Assembly (NCBI GenBank): GCA_001586965.3
Contig: LUCW03002262.1
Location: 1 to 29,122 of the forward strand
Direction of reading: 5' to 3'
DNA length: 29,122 bases
Origin: Sphaeroforma sirkka
Lineage: Eukaryota; Opisthokonta; Ichthyosporea; Ichthyophonida
Positions within the stretch are counted from its first letter, which is position 1; each line of letters starts with the position of its first letter. The translations under genes and the position numbers were made by a program. Positions 18,207 to 28,721 of the stretch are shown one piece after another. The notes beneath the pieces are model-generated. The model saw only the letters and a program-made list of their open reading frames with translations. It was not told the origin of the DNA and did not search any database.

Positions 18207-19483
18207 TTTTTAACTTACCATAGAAGTTGTTAGTTTATTAGTAATTACAGAGAAAGCTACAGAATAGGAATTAGTCAGTAGCTGGCACATATTTTTTTGT
18301 TATAAGTATAACAATTGAAAGACAATGCGAACAGAGAATGTCGCATCAAATTGAACGATTTAGATTATCCGAACGGTTTAGATTGAATTGAACGATTTAG
18401 ATTGGATTAACGACGTGTGGACGACGAGGATGAAGAAAGAATCTACTAATACGAGTGAACCCGAAGAGCGAACATTCCAATCAAGCAGAACATTAACCAG
18501 GGTCAACAAGGAAAGTCTCACGACGATCAAATGACGAAATCAGACAATCAGTCAGAATCCACAGATAAGTAGTCATGTGTGAGTACAGGTAGGAAGGTTG
18601 TTTTCAGTGTGAGACAAGTACAAATCGTATTGCAAGCTAATGAGCTTAAATTGTATTTAAGAAGTTGTTAGAAGAAAGTTCTTTAGGATCCACAGTAGGG
18701 TAATAGAGATGGGAGATGTACATGGTTAGTACCGACTCGGTTAGTACGATGACGCAAAGAATCAGCGGCATACTAGATTATTTTACAAAAGTTTTCAGAA
18801 TGGGATATTAGGAAGCATACAGAGACACAAGTAAGCACCTGTGAGTTATTAGGAGCATATAAGGGTGGGGGCGCACATAACACGAACGATGCAAGTAAAT
18901 ACAAGGTTAAATTGTGAAAATGATATGCGAACACACTCAAATCACTAGAACTTCCAGATAAATCAGGTCAACGGAGAGGATCAACAGTATGCACAGAAGG
19001 TGTGGTTGACGGCAGCTTAGTTTAGGAGTGCAATAACGAGCAATCGTTCTTAGATCAAGAAGCATATCCCAACAACCGCAACAGCACATGACAAGGACAT
19101 CATGGGTAAGAAGAGTAAAAGAGGAGCAATGAGGGAAGTTCCCAACAGGGTCCTGCGAATAGACCGTCATTATGCCGGAGCAAGAGCAGGCGAGGAGTAG
19201 AACAAGAAGTGGCTCAGACTAATGAGGCACTCAACCATACGTTGTTGTGGGATGAAGAGTAAGACAGCTGGTAGGGTTAGAGTAGATAGACTATCTACAC
19301 TAATGATGTTAGTGTAGGAAATGAAACAGTCACGAAGGAACCCACGAGTTCCTCGGAGATCGATGTCGAGACGTTATGTGTTTGAAGGATGAAATTTAAT
19401 AGAAAATGGATATTTATATTTAGTACTCTATCAGTTCATTCGCACACATTCCTAGTTCTCCATTGACAAACAACTCACCAACC
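18207..19483 (+). other. Element B 5' leader
   Basis: About 1.28 kb without coding similarity separates the LTR from gag. It starts TTTTTAACTTACC with no TGG for a standard tRNA primer. GAACGATTTAGATT occurs three times at about 18350-18410. I see no start codon context better than the gag ATG. Confidence 0.6.
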
Positions 19484-21592
19484 ATGTCCTACCCCCGCCA
19501 AAGTCGTAGACAGCAACTTTTGAATCCTGAGCACCGCAAGGAAGATGATATCGACCGACGTGGAACTAAACGTCGTCAGTCCCATACGGAACGCTCCGCT
19601 CCGCACTCAGGTCAGGCTCTGGAGGGGCAACAACAGACACATCTTGGGGCTCCACACCTTATTTCCGCAGACGACAAGCAGCCACCAACAGCAAACAAAG
19701 ATGGACCTGCACAATCTGACGAGGATGTCATATTCGAGGGTGAGACCAAGGAAGTGCCCGACCTGCGTGCAGACAGCAGTCAGACTTTTATTGGTGAACA
19801 GGTAGCCAGTGAAGGGCTGTCCCCTCGTTCGTCTCCGGATACTCCAGGGGCCTTATTTCCCAGTAATGACCCACCACGCCTCCCACCTAACAAGCGGAAG
19901 CGTCACCGAAACCATACCAACAACAAGGAAACGGCACGGGAACAATCGTCAGTTCAGAAACTCACGGAGCTGATGACACAACAGCAGTCTCTCTTTGAAA
20001 AATACGAACAGAGGTTTCAGCGCATAAACGCCGGACGAACTACAATAGGGCCGGCCGCTAAGGAGAGTTCTTCTGACGCACACGAACGGGTACAGGCAGT
20101 ACCAGAGGACGAAGACAACTTCACCTTCCGAATCCAAGGCTATAATCGTCCGTACCATGGACTCGGGTACAAATCACCAGGGTCAGAGGACAGTTCAACC
20201 GAGGAGGAGGATACACTGTCTGTCACTGAGAATACACCAACTTTTCAAGATTTCGCACATGAACAAGTATTAGCCAGACAGAACCCTCATGGTAAGGAGG
20301 CGGGGAAGAATAGACAGGATCGATTAAGTGCGAACCTGCGCAAACGACAGCAACGCCAGTGGGGCAAGAAAGAAGCGCCCAGTGAATATGAACAGACACC
20401 TAAACGACAAGAGAAGGAGACACCAGTGCCTCCGCCCACACGGGCTAGTATCGAGAAAAGCCGACAGGCACTACACGCACGGATACTACATTTAAGTGAC
20501 GAGCTATGCCAAGCAATCGAGAAGAAGAACACGGCTCGAGCTGAAGCTCTTCGGGGCGTGATTGAGACACTTCGAGCTTCATTAGAGTCTCGACCGGTAG
20601 AGAAGCGTCCCGTACCTTCACCACGTACGTGGCCTGATTGGCCGTCGAACAAATACTACCTACATGATATTATGGAACGGGACACAAGAAGGGTTCTCCT
20701 CGAGGCGTTCAAGAACGCACAAATCGCAGGGCTGGATGAGAGTTGGAACCTTACATGGTTTCACAAGGTACTATCTTACTTCAAGGCGGAGAAGTCAATA
20801 CTGGACTACATCCACAACAATTCTGAACGGTTGAAGACATGCACACCTCAGCTACAGATCGAACAGATCTGTTCGCACGAAACACAAGCCACTGTCGATC
20901 CCGCGTTTCGCAAGTTAGCCAAGGGCCAAAGTCGGAACATGCACACTCTTCTTATGGAACAAATGACACAGCTCATGGAGAACCACAGGAGGGCACGTGA
21001 ACGGTGCCAGACAGATGCCGACTTCCAACAGAATTTAGTAAACCACTGCATTGTACAACTGTTAGAAGAAGCTCTCAACGGCCGTACGTATGAACGTGCT
21101 CTACAGTTGCATCCCAAATGGCAACTGATGGAGACACACGAGCTTATACAGCTGTTGAGCCCAGACATTCAGGATGCACAGCAACGTACGACAGCACGTT
21201 TCCAGGGTCGCAACAAACGCGAGGGCCCGACGACCAATGGAAGTCGCGATGACACCAATAGCCGCCCCAACCCACACATGAGTAGACGACAAACGCAGAA
21301 TTGGACTCAACGGCCCCAACCTACGGTACCAACGACTTGTGCGGGGTGCCAGGCACAAACGCCACCAGGTGGTAGGCATATCCCACGGTGTCATCATTTC
21401 AGGGCGGCGCAGGCGGGGAGCGCGGAGGGTCGGGCAAGGCTATACGACAACAACCGGCCTTTGAGGGACGTACAATCGGTACACAGACCGTCCACAACAT
21501 CAACCGCAGGACAGGGGCAGAATACATACCAGACTAGAGACGTAGTCACAATACGTCCGACACCTCAAGTACAGGTGAATGCGATTACATAG
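19484..21592 (+). CDS. gag: Element B Gag, full-length frame
   Basis: The ATG at 19484 (ACCATGTCC) is preferred to the upstream TTG of the same frame at 19463. The 702-residue product is hydrophilic. It has an acidic and basic N-terminal half rich in Gln, Arg and Glu, a Q/E-rich stretch (TQQQSLFEKYEQRFQ) that may be a coiled coil, and the capsid-like core shared with A (RTWPDWP to ATVDPAFRKLAKG, about 20625-20930). A C-X2-C-X9-H-X3-C knuckle lies at 21338-21391, for nucleic-acid binding. The frame stops at TAG 21590-21592. Alignment to A suggests the ancestral end is TGA at 21725-21727, in the same frame, with the TAG a later nonsense change. It is the best-preserved gene in the window and would work in particle assembly. 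Confidence 0.85.
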   Translation: MSYPRQSRRQQLLNPEHRKEDDIDRRGTKRRQSHTERSAPHSGQALEGQQQTHLGAPHLISADDKQPPTANKDGPAQSDEDVIFEGETKEVPDLRADSSQTFIGEQVASEGLSPRSSPDTPGALFPSNDPPRLPPNKRKRHRNHTNNKETAREQSSVQKLTELMTQQQSLFEKYEQRFQRINAGRTTIGPAAKESSSDAHERVQAVPEDEDNFTFRIQGYNRPYHGLGYKSPGSEDSSTEEEDTLSVTENTPTFQDFAHEQVLARQNPHGKEAGKNRQDRLSANLRKRQQRQWGKKEAPSEYEQTPKRQEKETPVPPPTRASIEKSRQALHARILHLSDELCQAIEKKNTARAEALRGVIETLRASLESRPVEKRPVPSPRTWPDWPSNKYYLHDIMERDTRRVLLEAFKNAQIAGLDESWNLTWFHKVLSYFKAEKSILDYIHNNSERLKTCTPQLQIEQICSHETQATVDPAFRKLAKGQSRNMHTLLMEQMTQLMENHRRARERCQTDADFQQNLVNHCIVQLLEEALNGRTYERALQLHPKWQLMETHELIQLLSPDIQDAQQRTTARFQGRNKREGPTTNGSRDDTNSRPNPHMSRRQTQNWTQRPQPTVPTTCAGCQAQTPPGGRHIPRCHHFRAAQAGSAEGRARLYDNNRPLRDVQSVHRPSTTSTAGQGQNTYQTRDVVTIRPTPQVQVNAIT

Positions 21593-21727
21593 GACGAAGA
21601 CTTGGCTCTACCATCGGAAGCTACAGAGATTCATATCAATACGATTCTTCACAAAGACTTCGAGCACATGACGTCAACACCAAACCACGCCTATGAGACG
21701 TGGGAGTCGGTAGCCGATCACGCATGA

Positions 21728-23290
21728 GAGGTGAGGGTGTCTGAGTCGATAGGAGCTACATATTTGTTACCACGATTGGAGCAGTGATAGCAATACAAGA
21801 CCCATTGCTGACGTCAGACAACCGAGTCTATATTCATGTACAAATCAACGGACGTACGTTCAAAGCCTTGATCGACACGGGAGCAAATAGAAGTTGTATC
21901 TCACAGACATCCGCAAACCTCCTTGGACGACCAATAACTCCGGCACCACCTGGGTCATTTATATATTTAGCTGACAAGGCGGTGCGAACTCCTCAACTGG
22001 GGACGACGGAAGTGGTACCTAAAGGTACGGCACCAGAATTATCGACGGTTCATTAGAATTGATGAACTTGCAGGCGGGTATAGATGTCATAGAGGGGCAA
22101 GACATGTTGAAAGGCTTGGGCCTATACATAGGCGGTATTCGATCGCCACTTGCACCAATAGACCCCACAGAACTAGATGAGCTCCTCGAACCCATACCAC
22201 GCCGACAAGCACCTAACACAACGGAACCCGTCGATGTACGCCAACGGTTGGCACAGGGTTTGGAAGCCAATGCGAAGATTGCCGACAACGCGCGCCGTCG
22301 TGTGGAAGGGAGTGAGGTTGTCATCCCAGTAACCCATGAACAAGCGTTGCAGATGAGGAGATCGACGCGTAACTTCGTATCCGATCGATGGCTCCCCTAT
22401 GTGGATGAACAAGTGAAGAAGTGGTTGACGGATTTGGTGATTACGAAACGAACGACACCAACGACTGTTAATCTTCTTCTACTTGCGGTACCGACATTCG
22501 ATGGGGAAGGCAACGTCAAGAAGGTACGCGTGTGTTTAGATATGCGTGCCGTTAACGCGCTTATTCCTGGTGACCAGTTCCTGATCCCCAAGGTCAACGA
22601 ACTCATATATCTCGCCTCAAGAGTAAGAAGTACTACACGACGCTGGACATATCGGCTGCATACCACAGGCTGCCCATCCATCCAGACTCACAATACTTAT
22701 TTAGTTTTACACACGAACGTTATCAGTACTCGTTCACATCAGCACCGTTCGGTCTTCATGTACTCACGCAGCAGTTCCAACGTACCTTGAGTACGATACT
22801 TGATGGCTTACCGGTTCACCACTATATCGATGACATAGTTATCGCCAGTGACGATGATGACGAACACGTTAGGACGGTGCAGAAGGTGATACAACGCTTA
22901 ACATACCACAGTTTTAAGCTTAACCCTGCCAAGTGCCACTTCGCTATTTCCGAAGTCATGATCATAGGGAAGAAAGTATCGGCACAAAGCATTGACATTG
23001 ACCATGAAAAGCAGGCCAAGCTGATCGACTGGCCCACACCACTACGGTACAAAGATATAGCCTCGGCGTTGGGTTTAGCAAATTACCTCCACGAACATCT
23101 GCCTAATTTCGCGAACACGGTTGCACCCTTGCGCGAATTTTGCAAACTCAAACCAAAGGAGTTGATAGGTGATCGTTGGGAGGAGAGACATGTACAGGCG
23201 TGGCAGGCAATGAAGGACACAGTGGTGAATGCTGTGGCGTTACACTTTCCGGTCGACGGCATTCCTTTGAACTTGGGAAACCGACGCTAG
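21728..23290 (+). pseudogene. pol: Element B pol: protease and reverse transcriptase (frameshifted)
   Basis: After the TGA at 21725 the gag frame continues EVRVSESIGA, parallel to DVRVSDVDA in A. A 1-bp loss near 21772 moves to a new frame with the protease motif IDTGANRSCIS (about 21874-21905). A second shift near 22045 leads into the linker and RT start (KKVRVCLDMRAVNALIPGDQ), and a third near 22615 into the RT palm, which keeps HHYIDDIVIA with YIDD at 22823-22834. The catalytic motif is thus intact, unlike in A. The frame ends at a +1 insertion just before RNase H (about 23275). Confidence 0.85.
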
Positions 23291-24129
23291 CGATTACGGT
23301 TTGGGGGGAGCGCTATTCCAATGGGTCGACGGTAAGAAACATTACTTAATGTTCTTTAGTAAGACTCTGAACCATGCGCAACAGAACTACGCCACACCTA
23401 TGAAGGAGTTACTGGCATTGGTATATGGACTGACACATTTCAGGGAATACTTGGATGGGCAACGGTTTGCGGTCTTCACGGACCACAAGGCCCTTGTGTA
23501 TATGAACACACAGCTCAAGCTTATCGTATATACCAGGAGAGACAAATGTGCTCCCAAACATGTTAAGTAGAGTGCACGAGGGGACAGCGGAACAGGACGA
23601 ACTCGAAATAATGTATACAGACTGCTGGCAGATATTCCCTAGTTACTTTGAACAAGCGCAACAACACTTCGGACCGAATGACATAGATGTATTTGCGGAC
23701 CCAACCAACGCTCAGCTTCCTCGATCCTGGACGAAGGATGATGGGGAAGGAGCGTTTGCCCACGACTGGTCGATAGTCGATGGATGGATGAACCCGCCTT
23801 GGGAACAGATACACAGGATGTTACGCAAGATACGAGCCGACGGCGCACGGGCCACAGTATGTCTACCATGGGTACCAAGAGCACCATGGTTCGACCTGTT
23901 CAAGCAGTTATTTCAGACAGAACCGGTGCTGGTACCACGGACACCACACACGTTCCTCAAGTACGCTAAGTACGCATGTGGGAAGAAGCCATTAGGACAT
24001 ACCGTAGTAGCACGGGTGGGTCCTCCCAATGGGTTCAAACTGGACCCGCTGTTTTCACAGCGACTTGGTTATGCAGAACCAAAGCATACAAAATATGTCA
24101 TGTGCTTAGACACAGCGCGAGAAATCTCA
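23291..24129 (+). pseudogene. pol: Element B pol: RNase H and methyltransferase-like domain
   Basis: RNase H is open from about 23280 (DYGLGGALFQW, MKELLALVYGL, FTDHKALVYM). A deletion of roughly 60 bp near 23520 and a shift then remove its C-terminal part; the final acidic position reads LPNMLSR where A has LPDAWSR. The frame from 23548 holds the methyltransferase-like module: WQIFPSYFEQAQ, DIDVFADPTN, GWMNPPWEQIHRML (NPPW at 23791-23802), VCLPWVPRAPWF, FLKYAKYACGK and GHTVVARVG. The module is open throughout and clearly diverged from A, yet the key residues are kept, which suggests selection on the domain before decay. Confidence 0.85.
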
Positions 24130-24364
24130 GTGGCAATGGCAGGTGCAGAGGGTCAACCGGCGTTTGCACAAGCGAGTCCGGCGGAGAAACAGCGTCGTAC
24201 GCAACTCACGCAAGCGCAACACGAACAAGGACATCATGGGGCGGCGGACACAGTCCAACAACTTCGTCAGAACGGTCACGTTTGGCCAGGGTCACTTGAG
24301 TTAGCCACAGAGGCTAAGCGGAAATGTGGCACATGTTTGGGATAGGACACACTTCGTAAAGGTT
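24130..24364 (+). pseudogene. pol: Element B integrase N-terminus, cut by element C
   Basis: The frame continues to the integrase zinc-binding region: QHEQGHHGAADT, then KRKCGTCLG. TAG at 24343-24345 stands where A has CAG (Gln), so a nonsense change or misread ends the frame. Nineteen bases later, after DTLRKG in the same frame, the C LTR begins. The catalytic core and chromodomain are not in this part. Confidence 0.88.
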
Positions 24365-24544
24365 TGTAGTAAACACATCAAAATACGATACTAAAACCTA
24401 CTGAGTCTCCCTGAGGCTCAGTGCGGTGTATTTATTCTTATATTTGATTGTCTACGTGGTCTACAAATAATTCACCTCGTGTGAATTAATTGTAAATTAA
24501 TTCTAACTCCACACTGATAGTGGTTTAAGGGGACTTTTACCACA
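24365..24544 (-). repeat. 3' LTR of element C, 180 bp
   Basis: On the minus strand it reads TGTGGTAAAAG to GTTTACTACA, with two substitutions and one 1-bp indel against the A LTR. It borders B sequence on its left side. Confidence 0.95.
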
Positions 24545-24552
24545 CTCCCCTC
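24545..24552 (-). promoter_or_regulatory. Polypurine tract of element C
   Basis: CTCCCCTC on the plus strand is GAGGGGAG on the element strand, directly next to the LTR, as in A. Confidence 0.85.
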
Positions 24553-24924
24553 AAGCTCAAGCGTCACCAGTGATTGAAGAGCTTCAAAAAAAATAAATGA
24601 CCTCTTAAACTATTGAAAATTAAACATATATAACTAGTAGTGTAAATAAACAATATATATATATATATATATAAACTAATGAAATCCTTCTGCTGAGTAA
24701 GTTCTTGCCTTGGAAACTGGTCTTTTGAACCATCCCGGCTGTGCTGGTATATTTTCACCCCCCCCCAAAAGCTAGGGTATCCGCTGGAGTTATACTCGCC
24801 TATAAGCTCGAGTTGTGGAATCGTCTTTCGCCTCTATACCGTGGTGAAATCTCACGAGGAGAGACAAAACTCCGATCCGGAAGTAGATGATAGACATCTA
24901 GTATTCATCAACATAACGTTGGAA
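24553..24924 (-). other. Element C 3' untranslated region
   Basis: It matches 13207-13610 of A in mirror orientation, including the short (TA)n (24652-24674) and the C/G run. It carries one copy of the 38-bp unit that is duplicated in A. Confidence 0.85.
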
Positions 24925-26249
24925 TTATTGTTGTTGTGCCGCTTTCTTCTTCTGCCGAGTTTGCTCGGCTTTGTGGTATGCCGCGATGTCATTCGGATCG
25001 TCAAAAGCTTCGGCTGACTCCCAAGTTGGATCACCATCCCGCCAGCGAACCAAGTATTCTGTATTCCCTGTGGAATCATTCTGTCTATGTCGAATGATGT
25101 AACGGAACGAGGAACTATCCTGCCACATATGATCTTCTAAAGGCTTTTCGGTGGCTCTATGGACTAGTCGCAAAAGTTCCACTCTAACTGGTTTACCTTT
25201 GAAAGTATCTGGAAGTGAACCATCCTTGTGTGTCAGTTCATATCCTTGTCCCTGTCTGGCTTTGACAACGTATGGTCCAAACATTGGTCGCATTGCTTTG
25301 GTTGTGCGACCTTCGGACCGTACCATTACCACATCCCCTGGTTGAAAGGCGATAAAATCGTAAGCATGGAGGCGGTCAAACTGCCTGGATAGTGTGTCTG
25401 CGTATTTCTGCGTGACCTTGTAAAGCGTCGGCAAGATAGTGTCGTGCAAACGATCCAGCCGGTGTGCCCAAGCCTCATTGGTGACCGGCTGATTCCCGGA
25501 AGGTCATCCGTGAAGTCAGCAAACGGAACATGACGGCGACCGAAGTAAGCACTGAATGGTGCTGTCTTGTGTCGCCGAGATATTCGAGGTTCTGGCACAG
25601 CATAATAAGTGGTAGTCGGACATCCCATGCCGTAGGCAAAGATTCACATAGCTTGCGAACTCCTTCGTGGATGTCTCTGTGTCTTCTCTCCGCTGCTCCC
25701 AGAACCTGAGGACGATATGGTGGCGACTTTGCATGCATCACTCCAACTTCTTGAGTTATTAATTTAACAATCTTGTTCGAAAACTCGCCTCCTCGTCTGA
25801 TTGAATTTTCCTGGGAAAACCATGTTCCCCAAACACCTCCATAAGTTTAGATGTCACCACTTCTGCTGACTTTGTGGCCGTTGCTCTCAATATCGAGTAC
25901 CCCGTTGCTATATCCAAGACGTGCAATATATATCGATTTCCTGCTGCTGAAACTAGTGGCATTGGAATCATGTCGACTTGAATATGATCCCACGGATACT
26001 TTGCCGTTATATTAATCATCGGGTGAAATCCTTTCGTAACACCCTCTGTCCTAGACATGTGCGACAGTTTCTCCTAACTGTTTGTGCAAGTTCCAGAGCG
26101 TTAGGCCACAAATGTCCGTTCTGCTGTAGTTGAGCAACTGTATCTTCTGCTCTATGATGCCCAATCTCATGCTGACACAAGGTGAGCTGTGTGCGACGGC
26201 TTTATCTCTTCCTCATCTGGAGAATCCGTCATGGCTACTTCCGAGATAG
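24925..26249 (-). pseudogene. pol: Element C pol: integrase with chromodomain (frameshifted)
   Basis: The HHCC region, the catalytic core and the chromodomain match A almost residue for residue. The first catalytic Asp is present here (QVDM, codon at 25972-25974), unlike in A. A missing base after QSDE (about 25793) and another after DDLPG (about 25498) split the frame, and a further shift lies upstream near 26050. The GPY/F-like module and chromodomain at 24925-25449 are in one open frame. Confidence 0.88.
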
Positions 26250-27470
26250 CGATCGATACTAGCCGAGACGTATCTAATGGGGTGACTTTCGATACTGAGG
26301 ACGGTTCTGCATATCCCAATCGTGCTGAAAACGTCGCTGGAAGGCTGTAACCATTGCGTGGGCCTACTCTGGCAATGACTGTGTGACCCCATGGTGCCTT
26401 GCCACTGCATACTTTCCGTATTTGAGGAAGGAGTGGGCTGTCCTTGAACTAATACTGGGTCTCTTTGTAGAAGCGACTTGAATAACTGGAACCAAGGCTC
26501 GTGGGGCGCCCACGGCAGACACACCGTAACTGTGGCCCTCTCTGATCGTATCTTGCGCAACATTCTATGGATTAATCTCCATGGTGGGTTCATCCATCCG
26601 TCTATATCTTTCCAACAATGTGCAAACGCTCCACCCCTGTCATCGTCGGTGTAGTAGCGTGGCAAATGATGATCCTGGTGCGAAGCAAAGACATCGACAT
26701 TATTCTCACCCATAATCCGTTGCGCTTGCTCAAAGTAATCTGGAAAAAGTTGCCAACATTCTGCATATAGTACCTCCGGGTCCTCAGTCTCAACAGTTCC
26801 CTCATGAAGCCTAGACCACGCGTCTGGTAACACGTTCTTTATACCCGGGATGTGCGAGATAGTAAGATTGAAAGGCGCTATGATGTGATGCCATCGTTGT
26901 AGCATCGGATTCAGCTTTAACTGTGTGTTCATATACACCAAAAGCCTTGTGATCAGTCAACACTGAAAAGCGTTGACCTTCGAGATGATCCCGGAAGTGT
27001 GTGAGACCATATACCAAGGCCAATAATTCCTTCATGGGTGTTGCGTAATTGCGCTGTGCTGCGTTGAGGGTCTTGCTGAAGAACATTAGGTATTGCTTCT
27101 TCGCTTCTATGGTCTGAAACAATGCACCTCCAATACCGTAGTCGCTTGCATCCGTTTCGAGTTGTAAAGGTACTTCGTCGACGGAAATTTCAACACTACT
27201 GCCTCAACTATGGCTTGCTTCATGGCATCCCAAGCTTGCTGGTGTCTCTGTTCCCACCTGTCTCCAATGATTTCCTTAGGCTTCAGTCTTACAAATTCTG
27301 AGTGGGGGCAACTACTCTCTGCAAAGTTTGGTAGGTGTTCGTGAAGAAAGTTGGCTAATCCCAAGGCCGATGCAATGTCTTTGTACTTCTTCGGGTTGGC
27401 CAGTCAATGAGCTTGGCCTGCTTTTCATGGCAATAAACATTAATTCTGGCCTTCGATACTCGCTTCCCTA
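26250..27470 (-). pseudogene. pol: Element C pol: RNase H and methyltransferase-like domain (frameshifted)
   Basis: The methyltransferase-like module (about 26345-26770) keeps DVFASHQDHHLP and GWMNPPW (NPPW at 26579-26590). One base is missing after DPVLV (about 26450), which shifts the end of the module. RNase H upstream is in two pieces: AFGV replaces ALV in TDHKALV through a 1-bp change at about 26941, and a shift lies near 27180. Between this domain and integrase C has about 17 bp that A has lost, so C preserves the ancestral junction. Confidence 0.87.
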
Positions 27471-28721
27471 GGATCATGACTTCTTTGACTGCAAAATGAC
27501 ATTTTGAAGGGTTTAGCTTGAAACTGTGGTACGTCAGCCGCCGAATGACCTCTTCACTACTCGTACGTGTTCCTCGTAGTCATCTGTTGCTATTACGATG
27601 TCGTCCAGGTAGTGGTGTGCCGGAAGTCCCTGCAATATCACACTCAGTGTACGCTGAAACTGCTGCGTCAGTGTGTAGTCCAAATGGTGCTGATGTAAAG
27701 GAATACTGGCATTTGCCATGTGTGAAACTGAATAGATACTGAGAATCAGGGGGGTGAATTGGGAGTCGATGGTACGCTGCGGTTAGATCCAATGTCGTGT
27801 AATATCTCTTCCCTTTGATGTTACCAATGATGTCGTTGATACGGGGAATAAGGAACTGATCCGCCGGTATTAATGCATTCACCGCTCTGAGGTCCAAACA
27901 CACTCGCACTTTCTTTTAGTTCTCCAGATTGAGTATACTCTGGCACGGCGAGCAAGGGTAAGTTGACGGAAGTGGCTGTATCCCTTGAACTATGACCAAA
28001 TCTTGAATCCACTTCTGCACCTGTCTATCTACCCATGGTATCCATTTGTCTGCTACAAAGTTCCTTACTGCCTTCCGCATCCTTGCAGCTTGATCTGGGT
28101 GTCACTGGCAATCTAATCTCGCCTCCTTCCAGTCTGCACCTGTCCTTTCTCGAATACCGTCATTGTCCCTCAGTTCCTTGTCTAGTTCCAGGCGAACACC
28201 GGTTTCCTCGGTCAAATCTGGTGGTCGTCCCAACGGTATTGGTTCCAATAGTTTGTCTCCAGCTCCGTTGGATCTATGGGGTGAGAATGGCGATTGAAGG
28301 CCTCCCACGCATAGCCCTAAGCCAGGCAGCAAGATCCTGGCCTACGATCGCGCCGATAGCCGGTGGTGATTCATTAGCTCGAAAGAGACTGTTCTGTGAG
28401 TCTCTGGGACCATATCGTACTGGAGTTTGTAATGGTTGAGCCTATTCGCCGTGTACGAAGACTACGATCAGCTAGGTATATATAGGATCCTCCGGAGCCG
28501 ACTTAATTTGCAGGTAACCCCAATCGTGTGGGTGTCGAATCAATGCAACTCTGTTTTGTCCAGAATCCCCTAACGCGCCCCATATGTCTTACTGTTAATC
28601 AGGATGGATATGAATACTGATTGTCCATTGAAAGTAATGGATCTTTGATCGATAGTATCATGCCAGGTGTGCTAGACAGGAAACGCCTAAAGTTGCATCT
28701 ACATCTCGACACCCTTACGTC
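27471..28721 (-). pseudogene. pol: Element C pol: protease and reverse transcriptase (frameshifted)
   Basis: RT keeps HHYLDDIVIA with YLDD at 27600-27611, plus VCLDLRAVNALIP and TTLDLTAAYHRLPIHP, so the RT active site is intact. A frameshift precedes the YLDD segment, another follows it, and one base is missing at about 27985, where A has TAA. The protease region near 28480-28640 keeps GDSG-like codons (about 28560) but with several small indels relative to A. Confidence 0.8.

Larger units (their letters stand above)
17741..24364 (+). mobile_element. Element B: diverged chromovirus, interrupted by element C
   Basis: LTR (17741 or 17959 to 18206), a 1.28-kb leader, full-length gag, then protease, RT, RNase H, methyltransferase-like domain and the start of integrase. 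The integrase gene is cut at 24364 by the C LTR in opposite orientation. The plan equals that of A, but the proteins differ widely, so B is a separate lineage. The remainder of integrase, the chromodomain and the 3' LTR should lie beyond the window, on the other side of C. Confidence 0.88.

Noticed and set aside
7385-24364. Repeat-induced point mutation (C to T) as the cause of the stops
   Set aside because: Three stops fit C to T changes (10182, 10425, 24343), but most damage is small indels and one stop (8910) is G to T, so a RIP signature is not supported by eye.
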